Positions 26,639-37,931 of a stretch of DNA of 64,000 nt are shown here, piece by piece. Position 1 is the first letter of the stretch. The number at the start of each line of letters is the position of its first letter. Where the stretch lies: NCBI RefSeq assembly GCF_013387455.1, contig NZ_VWNC01000005.1, forward strand, positions 124,001-188,000. Reading direction: 5' to 3'. This stretch comes from Mariprofundus sp. NF. Lineage in GTDB: Bacteria > Pseudomonadota > Zetaproteobacteria > Mariprofundales > Mariprofundaceae. The translations under genes and the position numbers were made by a program. Under the pieces are notes generated by a model, which was not told where the DNA came from, did not search any database, and saw only the letters and a list, made by a program, of their open reading frames with translations.

Positions 26639-28336
26639 TTACGAATCAGCTCCGCCTCTGCGCATAGTGCCACCGCCTTCAGCTTCACCGCCACCCCGGG
26701 AGATATTCTCGCTAAGTGATGGTGGAACAGGTGAGCCGAGCAGTTGATGTAGTTTTTTGAGATGACGGCGATAGAGCTGATCGAAATCACGTACCACCGA
26801 ACCCGGATTATAGTCGCCGAACCACCAGCACCAGTCTGATCCTTCACAGATGCGCAGCTGCTCATTGGCAGCCTCCTGTTGTTCAGGGCTAAGCTGATCG
26901 ATATGGATGTCATAAGCCTTTTTAGCTTCAATCAGAAGTTCCCAACCGCGTGTTTTGGCATTGTCGCCAATCCATGTGGAGAGATTGCCGTAGACCCATG
27001 AGCCGGAGACCAGGTGCTCCAGTTTTTCTGTGGCTTTGTTGTTCTCCAGATAGTCGCTGAAGGTGGTTAGTTCATACTCATCATGCTCAATAATCGTCTG
27101 GTAGAGATTGGTCAGGAATGGAAGCGCATTTTCATGGTAGTGCTCCCATGCATTTTCACCATCCATAATGATAGAGACAACAGGTGCCTCCATACCCTTG
27201 GTGCGATGGCGGATATTGGCCAGTTCATGCATGAAGTTGTTGATCGCATCCTGCATGTTCCAGCGTGAATATTCGAAGCCGAGCAGGTCGGAGAGGCGGT
27301 CATCACGGAAGAAGCAGGTGATCTGCTCATCCTTCTCACCAATCAGCCATGGATGGTAGAGGTCGCGATTACCCTGCTGCTCACGCAGATTATATTTCAG
27401 AGAGTGGTGCAATACCGATTCACCGGTTGCGCACCACTGGAAACCTGATGCGCCGAGTAGTTTCAATGACGCTTCAGAGACGGCGCCCTCAGCTGGCCAA
27501 CAGCCGGCTGGTATATGACCAAACAGTTTCTCATGGCTGCTGCGGGCCAGAGCAATATGATCAAGTGCCCGCTCACGGCCACCCGGATAGGGTTCATTGG
27601 GAATCAATGCATCTTCAACCGTTTCCCGTGCTGTGTTGAAATCCAACATCAATGGCATGATGGGATGGGCGTAAGGGGTTGTGGTCAGCTCAATTTTACC
27701 CGCTTCAACCAGTCGACGGTGGGTGGCTGGAATATCAGAGAGCAGTGTGGTGATCAGAGAGAGCAGGTCACGGCGATCCTGATAGGAGAAATCACGTGCT
27801 TTTTCGATTAGACGACGGGCCACAAAATTGCGACTGCGAACGGTTTCACCCAGCCATGCCAGATGATACCAGGTCACCAGATCAGAGAAGAAGCTGTCAC
27901 CAAGATAGTTCAACCCTTCACTGTTTTTCGCATGCTCTGCCATATTCCAGAGACGAGAGTAGTCAGGGTAGCGATGCATGTTACGTTCATGGTTCAGACG
28001 GAAGCAGGCTTCAAGCAGGAAACTGCGTTCAGCCTCACTGTATTCTCCCGATTTGTGGGCCAGCGCGGCAAGCAGTGGATCATTCAGGCTTTTGGCGTCG
28101 CCATTGAGGAATTCGCGCAGATGTGCAGCGTAATCTTCAATCTGGGCAGTTAGTGATGGTACATAGTTGATAACCGCCTTGGCTCTGGGCAGCTGCGAGA
28201 GAATCTCAGCCATGTCTGTGTAGTCTTTCATGGCATGCAGGTAGACCCATGGCAGATGATAATTGCCTGTATCAGCCTCGCAATAAAATGGCTGGTGCAT
28301 GTGCCAGTAAAAGATGACCGATAACGGTTTACTCAT
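26639..28336 (-). CDS. GH57 family glycoside hydrolase (alpha-amylase / glucanotransferase type)
   Basis: 565 residues. The ATG at 28336 follows AGGAGGT and reads MSKPLSVIFYWHMHQPF, the GH57 opening motif with its His residues. The likely nucleophile is Glu283 in GCWPAEGAVSEAS and the acid/base Asp392 in IIMDGENAWEHY. GH57 covers amylases, 4-alpha-glucanotransferases and branching enzymes. The length fits the amylase-like group that often lies beside glgC. A true GH13 branching enzyme is present at 31595, so a role in glycogen trimming is more likely. The extreme C-terminus is Gly-rich and looks unstructured. Confidence 0.92.
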   Translation of the reverse strand: MSKPLSVIFYWHMHQPFYCEADTGNYHLPWVYLHAMKDYTDMAEILSQLPRAKAVINYVPSLTAQIEDYAAHLREFLNGDAKSLNDPLLAALAHKSGEYSEAERSFLLEACFRLNHERNMHRYPDYSRLWNMAEHAKNSEGLNYLGDSFFSDLVTWYHLAWLGETVRSRNFVARRLIEKARDFSYQDRRDLLSLITTLLSDIPATHRRLVEAGKIELTTTPYAHPIMPLMLDFNTARETVEDALIPNEPYPGGRERALDHIALARSSHEKLFGHIPAGCWPAEGAVSEASLKLLGASGFQWCATGESVLHHSLKYNLREQQGNRDLYHPWLIGEKDEQITCFFRDDRLSDLLGFEYSRWNMQDAINNFMHELANIRHRTKGMEAPVVSIIMDGENAWEHYHENALPFLTNLYQTIIEHDEYELTTFSDYLENNKATEKLEHLVSGSWVYGNLSTWIGDNAKTRGWELLIEAKKAYDIHIDQLSPEQQEAANEQLRICEGSDWCWWFGDYNPGSVVRDFDQLYRRHLKKLHQLLGSPVPPSLSENISRGGGEAEGGGTMRRGGADS

Positions 28337-28454
28337 GGGATACCTCCTGGATAGTGGTGGCTGCCCCTGCTTCATTGCAGGCTGCCAGATTCAGATTGCT
28401 TCCCATCTATCATTCGGGAAAATCGATCCGATGCCATACGTCCATGTATAGCTG

Positions 28455-28484
28455 ACTCAAGGCTGACATCAGTCAGCCCTGAGT
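28455..28484. repeat. Inverted repeat between glgC and the GH57 gene
   Basis: ACTCAAGGCTGAC and GTCAGCCCTGAGT form a 13-position stem with one mismatch around the loop ATCA. It lies 28 bases past the glgC stop and has no T run on either side, so it may be an mRNA processing or stabilising hairpin rather than an intrinsic terminator. Confidence 0.7.
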
Positions 28485-28511
28485 GGTTTCTATAGTGTTA
28501 AGCGGGGGATA

Positions 28512-29777
28512 CTACAGTTGATGAAGCCCTTGGCCTAGCATGTCCGGTGTAACAAGGACTACGCCACCATCAGATACTTCAAATAGTTCCGCATCTTTTT
28601 TGCTGTCAAAACCGATCTCCATGCCTTCTGGGATCACGGTTCCTTTATCGATAATGCACTTTCTGATTTTACAGTTACGACGGATCTCAACATCCGGCAA
28701 AATAACTGAATCCTCAACCTCTGAGTAGGAGTGAACACGTACATTGGAGAAGAGCACTGAACGGCGTACGGCAGAACCTGTAATCAGGCAGCCTCCGGAA
28801 ACGAGTGAATCCACTGCATAGCCACGGCGAGAATCCTCATCGAAGAAGAACTTGGCGGGTGGCAGCTGCTCCTGCTGTGTCCAGATCGGCCAGTTCTTAT
28901 CATACATATCCAGTTCAGGCTGTACGGTAACCAGATCCATGTTGGCTTCCCAGTATGCATCGAGTGTACCCACGTCACGCCAGTACTGTGGTGCGCCGGT
29001 GTTGGCATTCATGAATCGGAAGGCGAACACATTGGCGTCCTTAATGGCTTGCGGGATGATATCCTTGCCGAAATCGTGGCTGGAAGAGTCAAGTTGTGCA
29101 TCATCCAGCAGACGCTGACGCAGGAAGTCGGCTGAGAATACGTAGATGCCCATTGATGCCAGTGCCTTATCAGGTTTGTCGGCCATCGGTTTCGGGTTGG
29201 CCGGTTTTTCGGCAAACTCAGTGACGCGATGCTCGCCGTCGACGTCCATGACGCCGAATTCGGACGCCTCTTTCAGCGGCACAGGAATACAGCCAACAGT
29301 AATATCTGCGCCGGTTGCCGCATGGGCTGCAATCATTTTACCGTAATCCATCTTGTAGATATGATCGCCGGCAAGAATCAGTACATATTCCGGATCGTAG
29401 TGGCGAATAATGTCCAGATTCTGATAGATCGCATCGGCAGTGCCTTCATACCAGCCTTCACCGGTACGCTGCTGAGCAGAGAGCACTTCCATAAACTCAC
29501 CGAACTGACCGGAGAGGAATGACCAGCCCCGTTGCAGGTGGCGCTGTAGTGAGTGAGATTTATATTGGGTTAAGACTGAGATACGGCGTATGCCGGAGTT
29601 GATGCAGTTCGACATCGGGAAATCGATAATGCGGAACTTGCCTCCAAACGGCACAGCGGGCTTGGTTCGCCACTGTGTCAAATCTTTTAATCGTGATCCC
29701 TTACCGCCAGCCAATACCAGTGCAACTGTATTGGATGTAAGTTTACTGATGTTACGCTCCACCTGAGTCGAACTCAT
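28512..29777 (-). CDS. glgC: Glucose-1-phosphate adenylyltransferase
   Basis: 421 residues, close to E. coli GlgC (431). The ATG at 29777 follows GGGGGA and reads [13 protein letters not shown], so long in-frame sequence further upstream is not part of the protein. Key features are [15 protein letters not shown] (nucleotide binding), the [14 protein letters not shown] activator/catalytic region, [23 protein letters not shown] and a C-terminal left-handed beta helix ([23 protein letters not shown], in part). It makes ADP-glucose from glucose-1-phosphate and ATP, the committed step of glycogen synthesis. It diverges from pgm, which makes its substrate. Confidence 0.96.
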   Translation of the reverse strand: MSSTQVERNISKLTSNTVALVLAGGKGSRLKDLTQWRTKPAVPFGGKFRIIDFPMSNCINSGIRRISVLTQYKSHSLQRHLQRGWSFLSGQFGEFMEVLSAQQRTGEGWYEGTADAIYQNLDIIRHYDPEYVLILAGDHIYKMDYGKMIAAHAATGADITVGCIPVPLKEASEFGVMDVDGEHRVTEFAEKPANPKPMADKPDKALASMGIYVFSADFLRQRLLDDAQLDSSSHDFGKDIIPQAIKDANVFAFRFMNANTGAPQYWRDVGTLDAYWEANMDLVTVQPELDMYDKNWPIWTQQEQLPPAKFFFDEDSRRGYAVDSLVSGGCLITGSAVRRSVLFSNVRVHSYSEVEDSVILPDVEIRRNCKIRKCIIDKGTVIPEGMEIGFDSKKDAELFEVSDGGVVLVTPDMLGQGLHQL

Positions 29778-29809
29778 GAATACATCCCCCCATTCGGTTA
29801 ATGGGCTAA

Positions 29810-29818
29810 AGTATAGCA
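29810..29818 (-). promoter_or_regulatory. Extended -10 promoter for glgC
   Basis: On the minus strand TGCTATACT is a good extended -10 element about 33 bases before the glgC start, inside the 127-base divergent glgC-pgm region. The -35 region is weak. Confidence 0.45.
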
Positions 29819-29844
29819 TGAGTTTGCGCTTCTTGCATGCATAG

Positions 29845-31536
<1,692 letters not shown>

Positions 31537-31542
31537 TCCGAT

Positions 31543-31564
31543 CGTTCATTCGAACGGATTTTTT
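31543..31564 (+). terminator. Weak hairpin with T run between pgm and glgB
   Basis: CGTTC and GAACG form a short stem followed by GGATTTTTTG. It could partly terminate or attenuate read-through from pgm into glgB. The five-base stem is weak. Confidence 0.35.
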
Positions 31565-31594
31565 GAACGGATTAAACCGGAGTAGAGGAAACTT

Positions 31595-33781
31595 ATGAAG
31601 AAGCCGATTCTGTCACCTGAAGCCTGGGCTGTTGTAGAGGCGCGCAGTCACGATCCGTTTGCATGGTTGGGGCGTCACTACCATTCCGAAGGTGGAATAG
31701 TCATTCGCGCCAATAAACCGCAGGCAGAGAAGATGTGGCTTCTTCCTGAGGGTGATGGTGCGGTTGCTATGTCGCGTATCGAAGGAACTGATGTTTTCGA
31801 ATACCACTGGCCGGATGGTGATTTTGACTCCGCCTACAAACTGCGCATTGAGAATGGAGAGGGGCACACCTGGGATGAGCAGGATGTCTATCGCTTTTCG
31901 CCGATTCTGGGTGAGATGGATCTGCATCTGATCGGTGAGGGCAACCATTTCGAAAAGTATAAACTGATGGGTGCACATGTACGTGAGCATGAGGGTGTCT
32001 GGGGTGTCGGTTTTGCCGTCTGGGCGCCATCAGCGGATCGCGTCAGCGTGGTCGGTAACTTCAATCACTGGAACGGGCGCGAGCACCAGATGCGTATGCT
32101 TGGCTCTTCCGGCATCTGGGAGATATTTATTCCCGGCCTGCGCGAAGGCGAGGTCTATAAATTCGAGATCAGAGCCAAAAATGGTGATGTCTTCGAGAAA
32201 GCCGATCCCTATGCGCAGCAGATGGAGTTGCGTCCCAATACCGCCAGCGTGGTTCACTATCCCAAGGCCTACCATTGGGGTGATGACGAGTGGGTGAAGA
32301 ACAGGGCTGTAACTCAGGCTGCTGACAAACCGATGAATATCTATGAGGTGCATCCGGGTTCATGGCGCAGGGCGAGTGGTGAATACCTCAACTATCGTGA
32401 TATGGCACATCAGCTGGTGGAGTACTGTCAGTGGATGGGTTACACCCATATTGAACTGATGCCGATTACCGAGCACCCGTTTGATGGTTCCTGGGGTTAT
32501 CAGACCGTCGGTTATTTTGCACCGACCAGCCGTTTCGGCTCGCCTGATGATTTCCGCTATATGGTTGACTACTGTCATCAGCATGGCCTTGGCGTGTTCC
32601 TCGATTGGGTTCCTGCCCATTTCCCTAAAGATGCATTCGGTCTGGCCCGTTTTGATGGTACACCACTCTATGAACATGAAGACCCAAGGCTCGGTGAACA
32701 CAAGGATTGGGGTACCTATATCTTCAACTTCGGCCGTAATGAGGTGCGTAACTTCCTTATCGCTTCGGCCCTGTTCTGGCTTGATGAGTTTCATATCGAT
32801 GGTCTGCGCGTGGATGCTGTGGCATCGATGCTCTATCTCGATTACTCCCGTGAAGAGGGGGAGTGGGTACCTAATAAATATGGCGGCCGCGAGAATCTTG
32901 AGGCGGTTGAGTTCCTCAAACAGTTTAACCACCTTGTACACGAGCGTTTCCCCGGTGCAGTGACCATGGCTGAGGAGTCAACTTCATGGCCGATGGTGAG
33001 CCGTCCTACCTATCTGGGTGGTTTGGGCTTTACCATGAAATGGAATATGGGCTGGATGAATGACACGCTCTCCTACTATGAGACCGATCCGGTCTATCGC
33101 TCCTACGACCATCATGCGCTGACCTTCTCAATGGTTTACGCATTTACCGAGAACTTTATTCTACCCTTCTCACACGATGAAGTGGTGCACGGCAAGGGTT
33201 CAATGCCGCAGAAAATGCCGGGTGATGACTGGCAGAAATTTGCCAACCTGCGCCTGCTATCGGGTTATATGTATACCCATCCGGGCAAGAAGCTGCAGTT
33301 TATGGGGCTGGAGTTCGGGCAGTGGCCAGAGTGGGATTTCGATAGCTCGCTATCGTGGGATCAGGCTAATTTCATGCCACACCGTGGCCTGCAACTGATG
33401 CAGCGAGACATGAACCATCTTTATAAAGATGTGCCGGCACTGCATGAGGTTGATTTTGCCGATGGAGGCTTCCAGTGGGTTGACTGCAACGATGCTGAAA
33501 ACTCCACGCTCAGTTATCTTCGCCGCGATAAGAATGGCGGTATCGTCGTGGTTATTCTCAATCTTACCCCGGTTCCACGCCATGGTTATCGTCTGGGTGT
33601 CCCTAAACCGGGCCATTACAGCGAAATTCTCAATACCGATTCGAGCCTCTATGGTGGTGGTAACATCGGTAATGCCGGTGGTGTAGTCGCTGATGACCAT
33701 AGCTGGATGAATCAACCGCACTCCATCACGGTGACACTGCCGCCTCTCTCATGTGTCATTCTCAGGCCTGACAGCGAATAA
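31595..33781 (+). CDS. glgB: 1,4-alpha-glucan branching enzyme
   Basis: 728 residues, the size of E. coli GlgB. It has the N-terminal carbohydrate-binding part ([11 protein letters not shown]), a CBM48 region ([18 protein letters not shown]) and the GH13 barrel: [17 protein letters not shown], nucleophile Asp407 in [10 protein letters not shown], acid/base Glu460 in [10 protein letters not shown] and the transition-state Asp in [10 protein letters not shown]. It adds alpha-1,6 branches to linear glucan. It starts 58 bases after pgm and ends at a strong terminator, so pgm-glgB look like one unit. Confidence 0.97.
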   Translation: MKKPILSPEAWAVVEARSHDPFAWLGRHYHSEGGIVIRANKPQAEKMWLLPEGDGAVAMSRIEGTDVFEYHWPDGDFDSAYKLRIENGEGHTWDEQDVYRFSPILGEMDLHLIGEGNHFEKYKLMGAHVREHEGVWGVGFAVWAPSADRVSVVGNFNHWNGREHQMRMLGSSGIWEIFIPGLREGEVYKFEIRAKNGDVFEKADPYAQQMELRPNTASVVHYPKAYHWGDDEWVKNRAVTQAADKPMNIYEVHPGSWRRASGEYLNYRDMAHQLVEYCQWMGYTHIELMPITEHPFDGSWGYQTVGYFAPTSRFGSPDDFRYMVDYCHQHGLGVFLDWVPAHFPKDAFGLARFDGTPLYEHEDPRLGEHKDWGTYIFNFGRNEVRNFLIASALFWLDEFHIDGLRVDAVASMLYLDYSREEGEWVPNKYGGRENLEAVEFLKQFNHLVHERFPGAVTMAEESTSWPMVSRPTYLGGLGFTMKWNMGWMNDTLSYYETDPVYRSYDHHALTFSMVYAFTENFILPFSHDEVVHGKGSMPQKMPGDDWQKFANLRLLSGYMYTHPGKKLQFMGLEFGQWPEWDFDSSLSWDQANFMPHRGLQLMQRDMNHLYKDVPALHEVDFADGGFQWVDCNDAENSTLSYLRRDKNGGIVVVILNLTPVPRHGYRLGVPKPGHYSEILNTDSSLYGGGNIGNAGGVVADDHSWMNQPHSITVTLPPLSCVILRPDSE

Positions 33782-33812
33782 GAGCAGAGTTAAAAAGAAG
33801 AAAAAACATTGC

Positions 33813-33847
33813 ATGGCCAGCCCCCTTGGGGCTGGCCATTTTATTTT
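33813..33847 (+). terminator. Intrinsic terminator after glgB
   Basis: ATGGCCAGCCCC pairs perfectly with GGGGCTGGCCAT over 12 bp around the loop CTT, followed by TTTTATTTT. A strong rho-independent terminator closing pgm-glgB. Confidence 0.93.
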
Positions 33848-33923
33848 AACGTCTCCCGATGCATTAGACGTATCTATAAACATGGTCTATACAAGTAGTA
33901 GATCATGTTTAGGGGGAGAAGAG

Positions 33924-34895
33924 ATGGACAGTGAGTTTCACTACTATATCACCGGTTTTCTGGCTGAGAGAGCCGGTTTCACGGAGAGCGAAGCAGCTAC
34001 CATCGCTTATGCATCGGACTATGTCGATTACAACTGCCAAGCCTATGAGATCAAAAAGAAGTGGGGTGATAGTGATGGTTACTGTAATGAAATCAGCCAG
34101 ACGATGGATATTAAAAAACCAAGGTCGGAACGCATTCATATCTATCCGCTTTTCCACTTTGTGCCGGGTGATCCGCATGCTGATTCTGCCAAACGTTGTG
34201 ATGGCAAGACTCACCCACTGAATACCACACCCAACAGTGCCAAGGCCAATATCATGATCGATGCAGCGTTGAGCGGCGAGATCACTGGCAGTGATGATAA
34301 ACAATTGCTTCACACCATTGGCATCGCAACACATGCCTATGTTGACACCTGGGCGCATCAAAATTTCATCGGGATCGAAGACGATTTCAATCAGATCGGC
34401 CGTGATCCCAAACCCAATATCGGTCATGCCGATGCCGGTTATTCGCCCGATATACCCTGTCTGATATGGGAGGATGAGCGACTGATTAATCCGCTGATTG
34501 ATAACCGAGAGCGATTTATAGAGGCGGGTATGGCCCTGTTTGGCAAGTATCTACAGTTTAATGAGCATCGGAAAATCGCCGCCCGCTGCACGGTTGCGCA
34601 GATGGAGGGTGAACTGGCTGACCTGCTGGGCTACTCATCCAAGGCAAGTTCGATGGAGCTGAATCGATTTAATCGTTATGGCCGTTATAAACAGAAGATC
34701 AGATTCCTTGAAGAATTTGATCCCGACAAGTGGTGGCATCAGGCGGTTCGCCACGAATCCAGCTCCTATTTCTGGAAAGTGCCAAAAGAGCAGACGCAGT
34801 GGTTTCTGTTTCAGGAGGCGGTGAAAAAGCATGTTTCTTTTACCCTTGAACTGATTAAGCCGGAGCTTGAGGCTGCAGGCATTGACGTGGGTTAA
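33924..34895 (+). CDS. DUF6765-type protein of unknown function
   Basis: 323 residues. The ATG at 33924 follows AGGGGGAGAAGAG and reads MDSEFHYYITGFLAERAGF; an upstream in-frame start would run through the glgB terminator and is rejected. The His and Asp residues in FHYY, ASDYVDYN, HTIGIATHAYVDTWAHQNF and HADAGY are arranged as in zinc-dependent phospholipase C-like or HD-like helical folds. I believe this is the DUF6765 family, whose function is unknown to me. There is no signal peptide. It stands alone between glgB and the acyltransferase gene. Confidence 0.75.
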   Translation: MDSEFHYYITGFLAERAGFTESEAATIAYASDYVDYNCQAYEIKKKWGDSDGYCNEISQTMDIKKPRSERIHIYPLFHFVPGDPHADSAKRCDGKTHPLNTTPNSAKANIMIDAALSGEITGSDDKQLLHTIGIATHAYVDTWAHQNFIGIEDDFNQIGRDPKPNIGHADAGYSPDIPCLIWEDERLINPLIDNRERFIEAGMALFGKYLQFNEHRKIAARCTVAQMEGELADLLGYSSKASSMELNRFNRYGRYKQKIRFLEEFDPDKWWHQAVRHESSSYFWKVPKEQTQWFLFQEAVKKHVSFTLELIKPELEAAGIDVG

Positions 34896-34980
34896 AGTTT
34901 TCAGACAGCAGTTACCTGATGATGGGGAGCTCTACCCGAGAGTCTAGGATTGTGTAGATTGAGCTGATGGAATATTGGCA

Positions 34981-35604
34981 ATGGCTCTAAAGGTAGACAA
35001 TCAGCGTGGTCCGAATCGTTTTCTGCGACTGCTGAATCGCCTCTTTTGCCGTGGCTGGCACAGGCTAACCAGCGTTGAGTACAAACTTCCCGATGGCCCG
35101 GTGATTCTGGTCAGTAACCATATCTGCGGTCTGGATCCGCTGTTGATTCAGGCATCGGTTAATCGTCCCATTGCCTTTCTGATGGCGCGTGAATATTACA
35201 TCAAGATGTCATGGTTGCGCTGGGGTTTTGATATGGTCGGTGCCATCCCTGTCTCTCCCGGTGGTGCCAATCGCCACGCCATTAAAGAGGCTGTTGCAGT
35301 GCTCAAAACGGGCAACGTGCTCTGCCTGTTTCCGGAAGGGGCGGCTAATCCACCCATTCCATTGCACAAAATTCTGCCGGGTGCAGCTTTGATCGCCCGT
35401 GCCAGTGGTGCTCCCATTGTTCCTTTCAGAGTATCGGGTGTCTGGCCCTTTGATCATATCCATCTGGGGCCATCATTTTATCGTCGTAGTCGGGCAAAGG
35501 TTGTGATGGGAGAGCCGCTCTACCTAAGCGATGATCAGCCGGGAAGAGAGGGGCTTCACAGTGACACAGCCCTGATCAGAGCAGCCATTAAGCATCTGAA
35601 GTGA
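34981..35604 (+). CDS. PlsC-like 1-acylglycerol-3-phosphate acyltransferase
   Basis: About 207 residues of the PlsC family, which adds the second acyl chain in phospholipid synthesis at the inner membrane. The catalytic motif is NHICGLDPL (NHx4D), motif III is LFPEGAANP in place of the usual FPEGTRS, and IVPFRVSGVWPF corresponds to motif IV. ATG at 34981 is preferred; a TTG two codons upstream in frame is possible. The non-standard motif III leaves the acceptor open; other lysolipids are conceivable. It is convergent with the pilus ATPase genes. Confidence 0.85.
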   Translation: MALKVDNQRGPNRFLRLLNRLFCRGWHRLTSVEYKLPDGPVILVSNHICGLDPLLIQASVNRPIAFLMAREYYIKMSWLRWGFDMVGAIPVSPGGANRHAIKEAVAVLKTGNVLCLFPEGAANPPIPLHKILPGAALIARASGAPIVPFRVSGVWPFDHIHLGPSFYRRSRAKVVMGEPLYLSDDQPGREGLHSDTALIRAAIKHLK

Positions 35605-35630
35605 ATGAAGCGGAGCGTGGTTTATTCGCT

Positions 35631-36722
35631 CTAATTGCGCCCAAGTCGAATTGCAAAATCCTCATGAAATACAGCATTTAACACTGCCTCATCATAGTTG
35701 ACGAGATCATCCTCAACCAGCTGTTGCAGGTGTTGATCAAAGCTCTGGCTGCCATAAAGTGAGTGCCCCTCTTCCATAGCACGAGGAATCTCACTCCAGT
35801 GATCCGGGTCGAGCATGAAATGTTTGATCACTGAATTCTTGACCATGATCTCCAGTGCGACGACACGTCCTTTGCCATCTCGGGTGGGTAGCAGCTTCTG
35901 CACGATGATAGCGCGCAGATTTTCAGCCAGACGTTCGCGAATGCCGACCTGCTCTTCACTGCCAAATGATGCCATCACCCGCTGCATGGTGCCGATGGCA
36001 GTGGTGGCGTGAACGGTGGCCATCACCAGATGCCCGGTTTCACTTGCCTGCAGTGCCAACTGAACCTCATCACGGCCACGCACTTCACCGGCCACGATAA
36101 TATTTGGCGTTTCGCGCATGGCATCAACCAGTCCCTGTTTATAGCTATCTACATCCATGCCGATCTCGCGCTGGCTGACGGTACCCTTAAAGCGGGTGCT
36201 GTAGCGGAATTCGATGGGGTCCTCAAGGGTGACTGCATGTACCGGGCGCTGCTGGATCATATGATTGAGCATGGCGGCAAGGGATGTGCTTTTACCCGAT
36301 CCCGTGGCACCAGCCATCAGGATAAGCCCGTTACGGTAGTGGGTGATCTCTTCGATCACCGGCGGTAGGCGCAGCTCATCAAAGCCTGGAATCTGCTGTG
36401 GAATAAGGCGTGCAACGATGCCGAAATTATTATTGGTGCGCAGCACATGCATGCGGAAATGCGAGGCATCTTTAAGGCTGTAGTGGAAGTCGAGACTGTT
36501 CAGGGTTTCAATGTCAGGGCGCTTGGGCAGAAAGCGGGTGAGATGTTCGATCATGGCAATGACCTGTTCGCGAGGGGCCTCTGGAACCTTCTCTTCCGGG
36601 ATGGTGACAAGCTCACCTGCAATGCGCATGCGCACACGGTCATTGGTGCGAACGATCAGATCTGATGCACCATTCTTGTTGGCGATGAGCAGCAGATCAT
36701 CAATCAGTTGTCTGCTCTCCAT
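35631..36722 (-). CDS. PilT-family ATPase, divergent third copy
   Basis: 363 residues of the type IV pilus retraction ATPase superfamily. Walker A is GATGSGKSTSLAAML, the Asp box TLEDPIEFRY, the Walker B region IIVAGEVRGRDEVQLAL and the His box GHLVMATVHA. It differs from the two genes upstream in its N-terminal domain (MESRQLIDDLLLIANKNGASD) and has RGRDE where PilT has RDLET, so it is probably a specialised or accessory motor. Its start overlaps the PilU stop by one base, so the genes are translationally coupled. Confidence 0.9.
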   Translation of the reverse strand: MESRQLIDDLLLIANKNGASDLIVRTNDRVRMRIAGELVTIPEEKVPEAPREQVIAMIEHLTRFLPKRPDIETLNSLDFHYSLKDASHFRMHVLRTNNNFGIVARLIPQQIPGFDELRLPPVIEEITHYRNGLILMAGATGSGKSTSLAAMLNHMIQQRPVHAVTLEDPIEFRYSTRFKGTVSQREIGMDVDSYKQGLVDAMRETPNIIVAGEVRGRDEVQLALQASETGHLVMATVHATTAIGTMQRVMASFGSEEQVGIRERLAENLRAIIVQKLLPTRDGKGRVVALEIMVKNSVIKHFMLDPDHWSEIPRAMEEGHSLYGSQSFDQHLQQLVEDDLVNYDEAVLNAVFHEDFAIRLGRN

Positions 36723-37870
36723 TAGATACTTAGTTCGCCTGAGCTTCCTGAATTCTCGATCAAGTCTGCTGCACCACCACCCTGATCCTCCAGATCCACC
36801 ATCTTGATCTGCAGACGCAGGTTATTCACCGAATCAGCCTGACGCAGCGCTTCATCTTCGGTGATGAAACCCTCCATCCAGAGCTGCAGTAGATGCTGAT
36901 CAAAGGTCTGCATGCCGTAGTTTTTACCGCCAGCCATCGACTCTTTGATCTCTGAAATCTCCCATTTACCAATCAGATCAGAGATGCGAGGCGTATTGAT
37001 GAGGATCTCAATGGCAGGCAGACGTTTATCATCCGGTGTTTTGACCAGTCGCTGGGAGAGAATCGATTTCAGGTTCAGGGCAAGATTCAGGCAGACCTGA
37101 GGATGCAGCTCTTCAGGGAAGAAGTTGATGATGCGCTCCAGCGCCTGGTTGGCATTATTGGCGTGCAGCGTGGCCATGCAGAGGTGGCCGGTCTCAGAGA
37201 ATTCGAGTGCATGCTCCATGGTTTCACGATCACGAATCTCACCGATCAGGATCACATCAGGAGCCTGTCTGAGTGTGTTTTTCAGCGCTTTTTGATACTC
37301 CAGCGTGTCGGTGCCGACCTCGCGCTGGGTGATGACACACTTTTTATGCTCATGCACAAACTCGATCGGATCTTCAATGGAGATAATGTGACCGGCCTGA
37401 TTGCTGTTGCGCCAGTCGATCATGGCGGCGAGTGAGGTCGATTTACCCGAGCCAGTGGCACCGACCATCAGTACAAGTCCACGTGGCGACATGGAGATAT
37501 CTTTAAATACTTCTGGCAGTCCCAATTGATCGATGGTGGGCACTACTGTTTTAATCTTGCGGATCACCATGCCGACATGGCCACGCTGGCGGAAGATGTT
37601 GACGCGAAAGCGACCGATATCAGGGAAAGCGAGGGCCAGATTCATCTCATACTCGGCGGCAAATGCGGCACGCTGACGTTCACTCATCGAGGAGGTGGCC
37701 AACCGTTCACACTGCAGAGCAGTCAGCGGTGGCTGTTTCATCGGATAAACCACGCCATTGATGCGGTAGGAGGGGGGCATGCCTGCGGTCAGGTAGAGAT
37801 CGGAGGCGTCACGCTTTTCCATCACCATCAGTAACTGCTTGATCGATAGTTGTGCTTCAGGTGCGTTCAT
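36722..37870 (-). CDS. pilU: Type IV pilus twitching ATPase PilU
   Basis: 382 residues. The N-terminus KRDASDLYLTAGMPPSYRING and the long C-terminal extension (past residue 345, ending in Gly- and Ser-rich residues) are PilU-like. Walker A is GATGSGKSTSLAAM, the Asp box SIEDPIEFVHEHK, Walker B VILIGEIRDRETMEHAL, and the His box HLCMATLHANNANQ. PilU assists PilT in forceful pilus retraction. It lies 61 bases downstream of pilT and overlaps the third ATPase gene by one base. Confidence 0.93.
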   Translation of the reverse strand: MNAPEAQLSIKQLLMVMEKRDASDLYLTAGMPPSYRINGVVYPMKQPPLTALQCERLATSSMSERQRAAFAAEYEMNLALAFPDIGRFRVNIFRQRGHVGMVIRKIKTVVPTIDQLGLPEVFKDISMSPRGLVLMVGATGSGKSTSLAAMIDWRNSNQAGHIISIEDPIEFVHEHKKCVITQREVGTDTLEYQKALKNTLRQAPDVILIGEIRDRETMEHALEFSETGHLCMATLHANNANQALERIINFFPEELHPQVCLNLALNLKSILSQRLVKTPDDKRLPAIEILINTPRISDLIGKWEISEIKESMAGGKNYGMQTFDQHLLQLWMEGFITEDEALRQADSVNNLRLQIKMVDLEDQGGGAADLIENSGSSGELSI

Positions 37871-37931
37871 GAATCGGCTCCATTATCTGTATATTCAATA
37901 GTGTTTAAACTTGCTGGCAGGGAGGTCAAAA

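Noticed and set aside
33753-33923. Longer N-terminus of the DUF6765-type protein, overlapping glgB
   Set aside because: It would translate through the glgB stop region and the strong terminator; the ATG at 33924 has a good ribosome-binding site and matches the family start.
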